DNA of 64,000 bases, taken from assembly GCA_034506255.1 (NCBI GenBank), contig JAPDPX010000006.1:372001-436000 (forward strand). Reading direction: 5' to 3'. Source of the stretch: a candidate division KSB1 bacterium. Lineage in GTDB: Bacteria > Zhuqueibacterota > Zhuqueibacteria > Zhuqueibacterales > Zhuqueibacteraceae. The position numbers and the translations under genes were made by a program. Positions 1 through 8,797 of the stretch are shown piece after piece; the stretch's first letter is position 1; each line of letters begins with the position of its first letter. Below the pieces are notes generated by a model, which did no database searches, was not told the origin of the DNA, and worked only from the letters and a program-made list of their open reading frames with translations.

Positions 1-1821
1 GATGGTCGTGATCGTGCCCAGCCGCGAGCCCGGCTCGCTGTCGGTGAGATCCCCGCTGAGGGCCTGCCAGGAGAGGGCGCCATTGGTGCTGCGATAGATG
101 CGGTTGGTGCCGTAGTACAACACGGCACTGTTGTTGGGATCCATCACCACCGGCGTCGCCCAATTGGTCGGCTCATTCGGATTGATGCCATTGAGCGCAT
201 AGCTGAACGTGCGGCCGCCGTCCAGCGACTTGCCCAGCGCGCCGAACTGCGACTCGGCATAAATGATGTTGGGGTTGGTGGGATCGACGATCACGTAGAA
301 ACCGTCGCCGCCGTAGATCATCTCCCAATCATCCGTGCTGCCGGTGCGCGTGCGCAGCGTGCCGTTGTCCTGGGTGCCGCCCAGCAAATGTGCGGGATTG
401 GAGGCATCGACGGTGATTTGATAAAATTGCGTGACGGGCAGCAGGGCCACTTTTCTCCAACTCCCGCCGCCGTCCTCCGAAATATCGATGCCACCGTCGT
501 GGCCGACGACCAACCGTTGCGGGTCAGCGGGATCGAAAGCCAGGGCGTGATGGTCAACATGGGAGGTGGCCGCCGTCCGCCACTGCCACCCGCCGTCCTC
601 CGAGATTTGCAGGGTCAAATCCAGCACAAAAACGCGCTCGGGATCATTGGGATCTACACGAATATTGCCGAAATACCAACTGAAGTTGGCAAAGCCACCG
701 CGCAAAAGACGGTTCAAATCCGTGCGCTGCCAGGTCTCACCGCCGTTCTCGGAGCGATAGAGGCTGTCATAGGTGTAGTTCGCGTTGGTGTAAAGGGCGT
801 AGAGATGATTGGGTTGCGAGGCGCAGAGTGCAAGGCCGATGCGGCCAATATCACGGCGGCCGTCGGGCAGGCCCTGCGCCGCGCCCAGACGCTGCCAGGT
901 GTCGCCGCCATCCGTGCTGCGATAAATGCCGCTCGACGCGCCATAGAGATGGGTGTTGAATTTCGGCGGGCGAATCCGTTCCCACGCTGCCGCGAAGAGA
1001 ATCGCCGGATTTTCCGGATTGATGACGAGATCAATCACGCCGGTGGAGTCATTGATGAACAGCACTTTCTTCCAGGTCGTGCCGGCGTCATCGCTGCGAT
1101 ACACGCCGCGATGGGAATCCTTCGCAAAATAATCGCCGATCGCGGCAACAAACACGCGCTGCGAATTGGAAGGATCAACGAGAATGCGTCCGATCGAAGT
1201 CGTGGCCTCCAAACCGATGAGCTGCCACGTCAGGCCACCATCGCTGGATTTGAACACGCCGCCGCCGGGGAAATTGTTGTGACCGCCGTTGGCTTCGCCG
1301 GTGCCGGCATAAATTACCCCCGGCTGGTTGGGATCGACCGCGAGATCGCCAATGGGCAAAACGGCCTGCTCGTCGAAAACCGGCAGCCAGGTCTCGCCGC
1401 CGTCGGTGGATTTGAACACGCCACCGGTGGCCGCGCCGGCATAAAGTGTGGCGGCATCGAAGGGATCGAATTCGATATCGGAAATGCGGCCGCCGATGTT
1501 GAGCGGCCCGGCAAAGCGCCAGCGCGCCGCCGCCTGGCTGGGTTTGTGCAATTGCCGCAGGCGGCGCGCCTGGGCGAGCGCCTCGAGATGGGCGGTTTTG
1601 GCGGCGACACCATGGGGAAACGTGCGCTGCCGCCAGGCCCAATCGGAAGGATAACTTTTGGCCCGCGCTTTTTGCTCGGCCAGTGCCCGCGCGCCGGTGT
1701 CGTCACGCTCGGCATCCGGCTTGCGCCCCGCCGAGAAGAGAAAGAGCAAACTCAACAAACCACTCAACAACAGCGGCGGCACAACTCTGGATTTGCGGAA
1801 CGGGGGAATGGAACGGTGCAT
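1..1821 (-). CDS. BNR/Asp-box repeat (VPS10/sortilin-like beta-propeller) secreted protein, C-terminus outside window
   Basis: The frame is open from an ATG at 1821 to the window edge (607 codons, no stop), so the protein is C-terminally cut. The N-terminus has a short hydrophobic segment (LLLSGLLSLLFLFSAG, about residues 18-33) that looks like a signal peptide or anchor. After a linker, Asp-box motifs recur: STDGGETW, SSDGGLTW, SDDAGTTW, STDGGDTW and SENGGETW, each closing a propeller blade. They alternate with 'VDPSN/NPENP' turns and 'YAGT'-like strands. This is the WD40/YVTN/BNR repeat architecture of large exported proteins in FCB genomes, which often end in a sorting domain; that end is not visible here. 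The ligand or substrate is unknown. Catalytic sialidase residues cannot be assigned. Confidence 0.85.
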   Translation of the reverse strand, partial: MHRSIPPFRKSRVVPPLLLSGLLSLLFLFSAGRKPDAERDDTGARALAEQKARAKSYPSDWAWRQRTFPHGVAAKTAHLEALAQARRLRQLHKPSQAAARWRFAGPLNIGGRISDIEFDPFDAATLYAGAATGGVFKSTDGGETWLPVFDEQAVLPIGDLAVDPNQPGVIYAGTGEANGGHNNFPGGGVFKSSDGGLTWQLIGLEATTSIGRILVDPSNSQRVFVAAIGDYFAKDSHRGVYRSDDAGTTWKKVLFINDSTGVIDLVINPENPAILFAAAWERIRPPKFNTHLYGASSGIYRSTDGGDTWQRLGAAQGLPDGRRDIGRIGLALCASQPNHLYALYTNANYTYDSLYRSENGGETWQRTDLNRLLRGGFANFSWYFGNIRVDPNDPERVFVLDLTLQISEDGGWQWRTAATSHVDHHALAFDPADPQRLVVGHDGGIDISEDGGGSWRKVALLPVTQFYQITVDASNPAHLLGGTQDNGTLRTRTGSTDDWEMIYGGDGFYVIVDPTNPNIIYAESQFGALGKSLDGGRTFSYALNGINPNEPTNWATPVVMDPNNSAVLYYGTNRIYRSTNGALSWQALSGDLTDSEPGSRLGTITTI

Positions 1822-2170
1822 CGCAGGATTCCTGTTTGCTGCAGTGATCAGCAGGGTATCGACAGGCTGTATTGTAGCACAAAAAAATCAAAAGGCAAGA
1901 GCGAGATTGCCTGCAAGCGATTCCTCCTGCGGAATTGTCTATTGAAGAGCTCGGAGGGTGAAGCGTGGCGCAGCCTGCCGGGCAGCAAACGTCGCAGGTG
2001 CGCAGTTATTTCACGGTCGCACTCGTTTTTCCAGAGTCATACTCTGGCAGAGCCGCAACTCATGACTGCCGATGCTGCCGGACGTTGCCCGGGAGAAACC
2101 TTCGAATAGGCAGGCCGTAAGACACGGCGTCGTGCAGTGCCTTGTCAATTTCACCAAGGAGGACGAGAAC
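1822..2170. other. Divergent intergenic region
   Basis: This stretch separates the minus-strand BNR gene from the plus-strand DUF4097 gene. I see the minus-strand promoter at 1871-1898 and a perfect 7-bp dyad with a 3-nt centre at 2031-2047 (CCAGAGT/ACTCTGG), which could be an operator or a small hairpin. AAGGAGG just before 2171 is the ribosome binding site of the plus-strand gene. I see no other gene. Confidence 0.5.
1871..1898 (-). promoter_or_regulatory. Putative sigma70-type promoter for the BNR-repeat gene
   Basis: On the minus strand, TTGCCT (-35-like, 1898-1893) is followed after 16 nt by TACAAT (-10-like, 1876-1871). This lies about 50 nt upstream of the ATG at 1821, in a locally AT-rich stretch. 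It matches consensus at 4/6 and 5/6 positions. It is a pattern match only. Confidence 0.45.
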
Positions 2171-3109
2171 ATGCCTCATCGCACAAACATTTGGCGCAGT
2201 GGAATCTTGCTGGCCTGGCTGGTGCTGCCTCTGCTGGCCGTGGCGCAGGAAGAGCGCAGTGAAAAATCCTTTACCGTCAAACCCGGCGGCTGGCTGGAAT
2301 TGCGCGCGGATTTTGGCTCGGTGGAGGTGACTTCCTGGGCCAAAGACGAAGTTAGGGTCGAAGTGACCAAAAGGGTGGAAGGCCGCTCGCAGCGCAGGGC
2401 GAGTGAGTTGTTCAAGGATTATGAGATCACTTACAATCAAACGGCGAACGGCGTTGCCATCGTCGCCAAGATGTATGGCGGCAGCCGGCGCTGGTGGGGC
2501 GGCAATGACGGGCTGCAAGTCGAATTCCGGCTGTCGGTACCGCAGAAGTACAATCTCGATTTGAACACGGCGGGCGGCAGCATTTCCGTGGATAATCTCA
2601 TCGGGGAGGCACGTCTGAAGACCAGCGGCGGTTCGCTCACGCTCGGTCGCATCGAGGGGCCGGTGGACGCGCGCACCAGTGGCGGCAGCATCACCGTCGG
2701 CGAGGTGGACGGCGAGGTCGAGGTCGAAACTTCGGGCGGTTCGATTAGCGTCGATGGTGCCGGCGGCAGTCTGCGCGCGCACACTTCGGGCGGTGGCGTT
2801 ACGCTGCGGCGTTTGCGCGGCTCGGTCACCGCGAGCACTTCCGGCGGCTCACTGAGCGCGGAGCTGCTCGAACAGTTCAACGCGCCCTGTGATCTTTCCA
2901 CCTCCGGCGGCGGCATCTCGGTTTATCTTGCGCCGGGCATCAAGGCCGATGTCGATGCGCGGACTTCCGGTGGTGAGGTTGAGAGCGACTTGCCCATTAC
3001 CGTGCAAGGCGCGATTGGCGAGGGCAAACTGCAGGGCAAGCTCAATGGCGGCGGGCCCTTGCTGACGTTGCGCACCAGCGGCGGCGATATTCGACTGCGC
3101 AGCCGTTGA
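2171..3109 (+). CDS. DUF4097-family exported protein with TSGGS repeats
   Basis: This is a 312-residue protein. The ATG at 2171 is preceded by AAGGAGG and followed by a signal peptide (hydrophobic ILLAWLVLPLLAVAQ, about 10-24). The first third (about 30-125) is a beta-rich domain. The rest is a ladder of short strands in which TSGG recurs eight times at 18-25-residue spacing, the pattern of DUF4097/DUF4098 'putative adhesin' beta-solenoids. Members of this family sit in the periplasm or on the surface; their biochemical function is not established. No partner is adjacent: upstream is a divergent gene and downstream a strong terminator, so it looks monocistronic. Confidence 0.8.
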   Translation: MPHRTNIWRSGILLAWLVLPLLAVAQEERSEKSFTVKPGGWLELRADFGSVEVTSWAKDEVRVEVTKRVEGRSQRRASELFKDYEITYNQTANGVAIVAKMYGGSRRWWGGNDGLQVEFRLSVPQKYNLDLNTAGGSISVDNLIGEARLKTSGGSLTLGRIEGPVDARTSGGSITVGEVDGEVEVETSGGSISVDGAGGSLRAHTSGGGVTLRRLRGSVTASTSGGSLSAELLEQFNAPCDLSTSGGGISVYLAPGIKADVDARTSGGEVESDLPITVQGAIGEGKLQGKLNGGGPLLTLRTSGGDIRLRSR

Positions 3110-3211
3110 CGTTCCTGCTCTGATCAAGACTTCATGCGCGCTGGTCATCCAGGAGGGATCATCTGAAGAGGCAAGCCTGCGGCGACAATGCGTCCAAGCT
3201 GCTGGCGAAAC

Positions 3212-3245
3212 AAAAAAGCCGAAGGGATAACCCTCCGGCTTTTTC
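3212..3245 (+). terminator. Rho-independent terminator after the DUF4097 gene
   Basis: An A-rich lead is followed by a GC-rich stem (GCCGAAGGG pairing with CCCTCCGGC, one A-C mismatch), an ATAA tetraloop and a T run. It lies about 100 nt past the stop at 3109. The flanking A and T tracts extend the stem, so it could work in both directions. Confidence 0.85.
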
Positions 3246-3605
3246 ATTTGAGCTCAAACAAAAGACTCTCCGCATCCAGCAGTATCAAAGTCCTAATTGA
3301 TCGGTGGCCCAATTAGGCCATGAGGATCGCTGCGCCCTGGCGTACCCAGCGCAAAGAGGAACGCTATGCCACCGCTTCCGGAAGTAGCCTCTTCTTCCAT
3401 TTCTGGCAGCAGCCGCACCTGTCGCTAGGATGCTGATCGTTCCCCATGGCATTGCTGCCGGTCTTTTCTCTTCACAATTGAACTTCGCGGACAGGCACAG
3501 GGCAAGATCAGCCTTGACATTGTTGGCAGGAATTGCTTAAATGCTGCGCAATAGTCTGTGCATTTGCGCCAAGCAGTTGTGTCCAGTTCTCATTGAGGAT
3601 TTCTC
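3246..3605. other. Intergenic region upstream of the AAA ATPase
   Basis: No gene is seen. An 8-bp perfect dyad, CCTAATTG/CAATTAGG with a 10-nt spacer, lies at 3292-3317 and is a possible operator or hairpin. A well-formed promoter is at 3514-3542. GAGGAT just before 3606 serves as ribosome binding site. Confidence 0.5.
3514..3542 (+). promoter_or_regulatory. Putative sigma70-type promoter for the AAA ATPase
   Basis: TTGACA (3514-3519, perfect -35) is followed by a 17-nt spacer and TTAAAT (3537-3542, -10-like, 4/6). The predicted start site is about 55 nt upstream of the ATG at 3606. Confidence 0.6.
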
Positions 3606-4838
3606 ATGGCCAAAGAGTTCTCGCCTTTCACCCCCGGCGTTCCAGTCCCGCTGGAGTTTTTCGTCGGCAGAGCCGAGGAAATCCAAAGGATCATCAACAG
3701 CGCGCGCAAAGCGGTGGCGCTCAAAACCCTGGAAAGGTTGTTTGTTTTGGGCGAGCGCGGAATCGGAAAAAGCTCAATCTGCAAATTTGCCCTGTCTGTC
3801 ATCGAGCGGGATGTGAAACTGTTGGGGCTTCATGTTTTCCTGGGAGGGGTGCACACCCTCGAGGAGATGGTGCGAAGAATCTTCGAGCGGCTGCTGCGCG
3901 AGAGTATTGACAAGCCCTGGTATGAAAAAACCAAGGAATTTCTGGGAAATCACATTCGCCAGCTCGATATTTTCGGGCTGACCGTCGAGTTTTCGGCCTC
4001 AGACCGAGAACTCAGCCGCGCGGTGAGCGATTTCGTGCCTGCGCTGAAGAACCTGCTGACCAAGCTGGTTTCCGAGAAGCAGGGCATTTTGCTGATTCTC
4101 GATGATCTGAACGTCCTGGCAGGTTCCGAACAATTCGCCAACTGGTTGAAGAGCTTCGTTGATGAAATGGCGACTAAGCCGAATCCCGTCCCGGTCGTGT
4201 TGGTCCTGGTGGGGCTTCCCGAACGACGACAGCAATTGATTGCCAAGCAGCCCTCTCTGGACCGTGTTTTCGATCTCATCGAAATCAGGAGTTTCTCAGC
4301 AAGCGAAACGACTGAGTTTTATCAGCGGGCCTTCAAAAAGGCGAATGTGGCGATTACCGAGGAGGCTCTGCGAATCTTGGAGCGCCTCTCCGGCGGATTT
4401 CCCGTGTTTGTGCATGAGTTAGGAGATGCAGTTTTCCAAGTGGACGAGGACAATCGCATTGACGATGCGGACATCTTTCCCGGCATCCTCCGTGGCGCTG
4501 ATTTAATCGGCAGAAAGTACATCGAACCCACGGTGTTGGCTGCGATACGAAGCGAGAAGTATCGCGACATCTTGAGAAAGATTGCACAACGGCCTTTTGA
4601 ACACCGCTTTTCCCGCAAAGAGGTTGCGGCAAGATTATCGGCAACGGAAGCCAGGATGTTCGATAATTTCCTGCGCCGGATGGAAAAGCTGGGGGCACTC
4701 CGCAAGGACAAGGAACGCGGGCCTGGCAGTTATGAGTTTGCCAGTGAACTCTATTATTTCTTTTTTTGGCTGCAAACGCAATCACCGCCGCCCAAGTCTG
4801 GCGTTGCTGCCAGCGCGGCTCCTGCCAAGCGAACGTGA
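3606..4838 (+). CDS. AAA-type (ORC1/STAND-like) P-loop ATPase with C-terminal winged helix
   Basis: A 410-residue cytoplasmic protein. An N-terminal 'FFVGRAEEI' motif (about 18-26), typical of AAA_16/ORC-like ATPases, precedes Walker A GERGIGKSS (49-57). Walker B is ILLILDDLN (161-169), and 'VLVLVGLPE' (about 197-205) is sensor-1-like. A helical lid region follows. Residues about 315-395 look like a winged-helix DNA-binding domain (RKEVAARLS, RRMEKLGALRK). The closest relatives I can name are archaeal-type ATPases (PF01637-like) and AAA_16 proteins; the cellular role is unknown. It has its own promoter, stands alone, ends head to head with yjbQ and looks less GC-rich than its neighbours, so transfer is possible. 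Confidence 0.75.
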   Translation: MAKEFSPFTPGVPVPLEFFVGRAEEIQRIINSARKAVALKTLERLFVLGERGIGKSSICKFALSVIERDVKLLGLHVFLGGVHTLEEMVRRIFERLLRESIDKPWYEKTKEFLGNHIRQLDIFGLTVEFSASDRELSRAVSDFVPALKNLLTKLVSEKQGILLILDDLNVLAGSEQFANWLKSFVDEMATKPNPVPVVLVLVGLPERRQQLIAKQPSLDRVFDLIEIRSFSASETTEFYQRAFKKANVAITEEALRILERLSGGFPVFVHELGDAVFQVDEDNRIDDADIFPGILRGADLIGRKYIEPTVLAAIRSEKYRDILRKIAQRPFEHRFSRKEVAARLSATEARMFDNFLRRMEKLGALRKDKERGPGSYEFASELYYFFFWLQTQSPPPKSGVAASAAPAKRT

Positions 4839-4841
4839 CAG

Positions 4842-5261
4842 TCACTCCCCAATAATCTTCACCACCACCCGCTTCCTGCGGCGGCCGTCGAATTCCCCGT
4901 AAAAAATCTGCTCCCACGGCCCGAAATCGAGCTTGCCGTTGGTGATGGGCACCACCACCTCGCGGCCCATCACCTGGCGCTTGAGATGGGCGTCGGCATT
5001 GTCTTCGCCGGTGCGGTTGTGACGATATTTCGCGGTCGGCGCGTGCGGCGCCAGGCCCTCCAGCCAGGCGTCGAAATCCTGCAGCAGGCCGGATTCATTG
5101 TCGTTGATGAACACCGAGGCGGTGATGTGCTGCGCCGCGACCAGCACCAGTCCTTCCTGCACGCCGCTTTTCGCCACCAGCGCGGCGACCTGATCGGTGA
5201 TGTTGATATAGTCCCGGCGATGCGGGGTGTTGAACCAGAGGTATTCAGTGAGGGATTTCAT
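4842..5261 (-). CDS. yjbQ: YjbQ/UPF0047 family protein, copy 1
   Basis: A 139-residue protein covering the single YjbQ domain at normal family length. It keeps the conserved VAAQHITASVFIND strand, NADAHLK and the closing 'GPWEQIFYGEFDGRR' loop, which carry the family's conserved His and acidic residues. YjbQ proteins are described as secondary thiamine-phosphate synthases because they can rescue thiE mutants; their physiological reaction is unclear. AAGGAG lies 8 nt upstream of the ATG at 5261. It converges with the AAA ATPase (3 nt between stops). A divergent second copy is at 16355-16771. Confidence 0.9.
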   Translation of the reverse strand: MKSLTEYLWFNTPHRRDYINITDQVAALVAKSGVQEGLVLVAAQHITASVFINDNESGLLQDFDAWLEGLAPHAPTAKYRHNRTGEDNADAHLKRQVMGREVVVPITNGKLDFGPWEQIFYGEFDGRRRKRVVVKIIGE

Positions 5262-5533
5262 GGAGTGGCTCCTTCATAAGAATGGGAATGGCAGACCTGC
5301 TTGTGGGAATGCCCGGATGCCAAAGGACTCAGATTCGATTTTTATCTGCGCTATTCTGCCTCATCTGCTGGGGAGAACACGCATCCTTTGAAGACGCCGA
5401 ATTCTCACAGGATCCCGGCAGCATGAGCTCAGGCGGCAACATATTTGCGAAAGTCATCGCGCATGAAAATCTCACCCGGCGTTTTCAAGTCTGCTGACTT
5501 TACCTGGGAAGGCTTCCCACCCAAAGCACTACT

Positions 5534-5896
5534 TCACAGCCAAAACGCATTCGGCAGGTGTTTGATTTCGACCTCGTCGCCGCGGCGCGCCACCGCGATC
5601 ACGTCGAAGCGGCAGTCGTGGTTGACGATGTTGTTGGCGGTGAGATAGGCGAGCGCCACCCGGCCGATCTGGCGCTGCTTGCGGCGGGTCACCCAGTTGA
5701 AGGCCTCGCCCATGGCGTCCGAGCTTTGCGTTTTCACTTCGACGAAAACCAGCATGCCGTCGTGTTCGGCCACCAGATCGATCTCGCCGTGGCCGTAGCG
5801 GAAATTGCTGGTCACGATGGTGTAGCCGAGCTGTTTGAGATATTCCGCGGCGCGCTGCTCGCCCCAGTTGCCCAGCTTGTTGCTCGCTTGACTCAT
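5534..5896 (-). CDS. yraN: YraN/UPF0102 family endonuclease-fold protein
   Basis: I chose the ATG at 5896 (MSQASNKLG) rather than an upstream in-frame codon at 5911, giving 120 residues, the family's usual size. The motifs follow the Holliday-junction-resolvase-like fold: G..GE..A..YL near the N-terminus, HGEIDLVAEHDG and VFVEVKTQ, giving the E-D-ExK nuclease core, then a C-terminal CRFDVIAV strand. The biological substrate of YraN is not established. It lies 55 nt downstream of rnhB in the same direction, a pairing common in bacteria. Confidence 0.92.
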   Translation of the reverse strand: MSQASNKLGNWGEQRAAEYLKQLGYTIVTSNFRYGHGEIDLVAEHDGMLVFVEVKTQSSDAMGEAFNWVTRRKQRQIGRVALAYLTANNIVNHDCRFDVIAVARRGDEVEIKHLPNAFWL

Positions 5897-5950
5897 CGTT
5901 ACCCTCCCCAAAAGAAACGCGGTGAACGGAGAACGAACCCGCAGGACGCT

Positions 5951-6571
5951 TTACTCCATGCCGGCCGAGCGGCGCGGCTTGAATGAGCGGCGATGAATGG
6001 CGCACGGCCCAAGTTTTTTCAGCGCGGCGAGATGCGCGACCGTGCCATAGCCCTTGTGCTGATTGAAGCCGTATTGCGGAAAGCGGCGATGATAGTAACC
6101 CATGATCTCGTCGCGCACGACCTTGGCGAGAATCGAAGCGGCGCCGATGGTGAACGACAGCGCGTCGCCTTTGATGATGGCGGTCTGCGGCACCTGGCAG
6201 CCCGGCAGCGGCCGGCCGTCGATCAACACGTGCTCGGGCCGGGGTGCAAGGCCGGCGATGGCCCGCTGCATGGCCAGGATGGTGGCCTGCAGGATGTTGA
6301 GCCGGTCGATTTCGTCGGCATTCACGATGCTGACGGCGTAGCTGGTGCAGCGCTCGATCAGCAGCGGATACAATTCGGCGCGCACCCGCGGGGTCAGTTT
6401 CTTGGAATCATCGACGCCCGGGATGCTTTCGCCGGGCGGGAACATGATGGCGGCGGCCACCACCGGACCGGCGAGCGGGCCGCGACCGGCCTCGTCGACG
6501 CCGGCGACATATTGCAGCCCCTGCTGCCACAATCGGTTTTCATACTGCAATTTGTCAGGCGCCACCTGCAT
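5951..6571 (-). CDS. rnhB: Ribonuclease HII
   Basis: A 206-residue enzyme that cleaves the RNA strand of RNA-DNA hybrids and removes single ribonucleotides from DNA. VAGVDEAGRGPLAGPVV (about 22-38) supplies the first catalytic Asp-Glu pair. VDDSKKLTPR is the conserved substrate-binding loop, HVLIDGRPLPG carries the third acidic residue, and KGDALSFTIGAASILAKVVRD completes the active site. Full length for the family. No strong ribosome binding site precedes the ATG at 6571. It is probably cotranscribed with yraN downstream. Confidence 0.97.
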   Translation of the reverse strand: MQVAPDKLQYENRLWQQGLQYVAGVDEAGRGPLAGPVVAAAIMFPPGESIPGVDDSKKLTPRVRAELYPLLIERCTSYAVSIVNADEIDRLNILQATILAMQRAIAGLAPRPEHVLIDGRPLPGCQVPQTAIIKGDALSFTIGAASILAKVVRDEIMGYYHRRFPQYGFNQHKGYGTVAHLAALKKLGPCAIHRRSFKPRRSAGME

Positions 6572-6778
6572 GGGGGAAAGTCACCCTCGCCTTCCTTATC
6601 AACAGCTCCGGGCACAGCGGGATTTTTGATGCCGCAATATAATCCGGCCATGATGGGAATGCAATGAGAAAAAAGGCTTGCAGGTTCAGGGGCAAATCGG
6701 TAATATTCGCCGGATTTGATCGGCAGGTTGTCGCGGTCAAAGTTGCCCGAATCACGGCATGCCAGGGAGGCAAAGCAC

Positions 6779-7051
6779 ATGACCTACTCCGAAATCGGAT
6801 TTCATTTTGACGAGGAGGAGATTGCGCAGGTCGCCGCAGCTTTCAATCTCGACACCAATTGTTTGCAGGTGGAGTTTTTTCGCCCCGGCCATCAGGGCAT
6901 CTTCGTGGAGACCGTTGCCGACCGCAAGTTCCGCATCCATCTCAGCCTGGAGGAAAAACGCATCGTTTCAGTGCAACAAATCGCCGGTCCCCTCACACCC
7001 GCCCTCGATGCGCCGGATCCCTTCGCGAAATACAAGGCATTCATGAAGTAG
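6779..7051 (+). CDS. Small hypothetical protein, 90 aa
   Basis: The start ATG at 6779 has GGGAGG about 9 nt upstream. The protein is acidic and soluble with no membrane segment or signal peptide. It is predicted to alternate helix and strand (EEEIAQVAAAFNL; GIFVETVADRKFRIHLSLEEKR), with a proline-rich tail. I recognise no family. It lies 147 nt upstream of the HtrA gene on the same strand, so cotranscription is possible. Confidence 0.6.
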   Translation: MTYSEIGFHFDEEEIAQVAAAFNLDTNCLQVEFFRPGHQGIFVETVADRKFRIHLSLEEKRIVSVQQIAGPLTPALDAPDPFAKYKAFMK

Positions 7052-7197
7052 CTAAAAGGGCCGGGGCGGTGTGGCAGACGCTGCATCTGAGCCGCCTGCC
7101 GGCATGGCACCCATGCCTGCCATCCACCAGACGGATCTGCACAGCATCTTCCCCTCAGCCCTCAGGCTTTGCAATTTCAACACAAGGATCCTTCGTC

Positions 7198-8334
7198 ATG
7201 TCACGGCATCGTTTCTCTTTGTTGCCGAGTTTGATTTTCGGCATCGTCGCGGGCATCGCCATTGCGACGGTCTATTTCCATACGCCCGCCCCCACCCGCC
7301 AGGAGCCGCCCGCCCGCCGGGATTCGCTAACCATCGCCCCGGTGGCCGCGCGCACGGAAAACAACGCCCTGCTGGAGGACGAGCGCAACACCATCGAAAT
7401 TTTTCAGCGCGCCTCGCCCTCGGTGGTGTTCATCGTCAACAAGGCATTGCGCCGGGATTTCTTCTCGCTCGATGTCTTCGAAGTGCAGCAAGGCTCGGGC
7501 AGCGGCTTCATCTGGGATCACAACGGCTACATCGTCACCAACTATCACGTGGTGCAGGACGGCAATGCCTGGAGTGTGACGCTGAGCGACAACTCGACTT
7601 ATGACGCGGAGTTGATCGGCTCCGAGCCGAGCAAGGACATCGCCGTGGTCAAGATCGATGCCCCGCGCGCGAAGCTGTCGCCGGTGGTGGTCGGCAGTTC
7701 GGAAAATTTGCGGGTCGGGCAAAAGGTAATCGCCATCGGCAACCCCTTCGGCCTGGATCAAACCCTGACCACGGGCGTGGTGAGCGCGCTCGGCCGCCAG
7801 ATCAAATCCAGCAACAACCGCACGATCGAAGGCGTGATCCAGACCGACGCCGCCATCAATCCCGGCAATTCCGGCGGGCCGCTGCTGAATTCCCAGGGGG
7901 AATTGATCGGGATCAACACCGCCATCTACAGCACCAGCGGCTCGAGTGCCGGCATTGGCTTCGCCGTGCCGGTGAACATCGTCAAGCGCGTGGTGCCGCA
8001 GTTGATCCGCTATGGCAAGGTCATCCGGCCGGGTCTGGGTGTGAGCATCGTCGATGATTCTTTTGCGCGACGGTGGGGGATCAAGGGCGTGATTATTGGC
8101 AGGGTGCAGCCGGGCGGGGCGGCGGCACGCGCGGGTTTGCGCGGCATCACCCAGAATCGCTGGGGGGAGGTGCGCCTGGGTGACATCATCACCGGCATCA
8201 ATGGCAGGCGCGTCACCAACTTCGACGAGCTGAGCAACGAGCTGGAGCGCTATCAAATCGGTGAAACCGTGACCGTGAACATCCTGCGCGGTGAGGACGA
8301 GATGTCGGTGCGCGTGCGGCTGCAGGAGCTGTAG
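7198..8334 (+). CDS. HtrA/DegP-type S1C serine protease, membrane-anchored, one PDZ domain
   Basis: 378 residues from the ATG at 7198. An N-terminal uncleaved-anchor-like helix (LIFGIVAGIAIATVYF, about 12-27) places the protease in the periplasm. The catalytic triad is visible: His117 in TNYHVV, Asp147 in SKDIAVVK and Ser225 in NPGNSGGPL. A single PDZ domain follows (about 270-375; GIKGVIIGRVQPGGAAARAG, GDIITGINGRRV). One PDZ and an N-terminal anchor make it DegS/HhoA-like rather than a two-PDZ DegP. The role is envelope protein quality control or regulated proteolysis. A terminator follows at 8373-8421. Confidence 0.95.
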   Translation: MSRHRFSLLPSLIFGIVAGIAIATVYFHTPAPTRQEPPARRDSLTIAPVAARTENNALLEDERNTIEIFQRASPSVVFIVNKALRRDFFSLDVFEVQQGSGSGFIWDHNGYIVTNYHVVQDGNAWSVTLSDNSTYDAELIGSEPSKDIAVVKIDAPRAKLSPVVVGSSENLRVGQKVIAIGNPFGLDQTLTTGVVSALGRQIKSSNNRTIEGVIQTDAAINPGNSGGPLLNSQGELIGINTAIYSTSGSSAGIGFAVPVNIVKRVVPQLIRYGKVIRPGLGVSIVDDSFARRWGIKGVIIGRVQPGGAAARAGLRGITQNRWGEVRLGDIITGINGRRVTNFDELSNELERYQIGETVTVNILRGEDEMSVRVRLQEL

Positions 8335-8372
8335 GCTGCAGCCCCCTCCCTGCCGCGGAGCAGGTTTTTCCG

Positions 8373-8421
8373 ACGGCCACGCCGGCCTTTGCAAGATTGT
8401 GCCGGCGCGGCCGTTTGTTTT
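8373..8421 (+). terminator. Rho-independent terminator after the HtrA gene
   Basis: A 14-bp stem (ACGGCCACGCCGGC with GCCGGCGCGGCCGT, one A-C mismatch) has a 14-nt loop and is followed by TTGTTTT. It starts 38 nt past the stop codon at 8334. Confidence 0.8.
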
Positions 8422-8797
8422 GGGGAATGCAGGTGGAGGCCGATGAATGCGCGGCCGAATTGCTCATGCCGCGGCCACTGCTGAAAAAACTGCCCTGCGG
8501 CAAGGCGCCGATTTTGAAGCTTTGCTGCGGCAATTCCAAGTGAGCCGGTATGTCGCCGCCCTCCAACGCACCAAACATGGGTTCTTGACGGAACTCTGAC
8601 CTCGCCAGCCATGATCCACTTGCAGAATGGCGCGTTGTTTTTGGTCAAATCCCACCAACCGGCACCTTTTCCACAATCCTGCCCGGGGTTGTGAACAGAT
8701 TTCCCGGGCATGGCTCACAAGCGCCGTGCCGGCCGGGATGCCGCTCGTCGACAGCGCTGCCCCAAACGAGAACGTTGCCTTGTTGGCCGTTCCCGGG
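8422..8797. other. Intergenic region between convergent htrA and amt genes
   Basis: Beyond the htrA terminator I see no gene, RNA or repeat here. Open frames across this stretch have no family resemblance. Confidence 0.5.

Noticed and set aside
388..2109. Long plus-strand open frame of 573 codons opposite the BNR-repeat gene
   Set aside because: Its product has no family features, while the minus strand carries regular Asp-box repeats through the same bases. It is an antisense shadow of a GC-rich gene.
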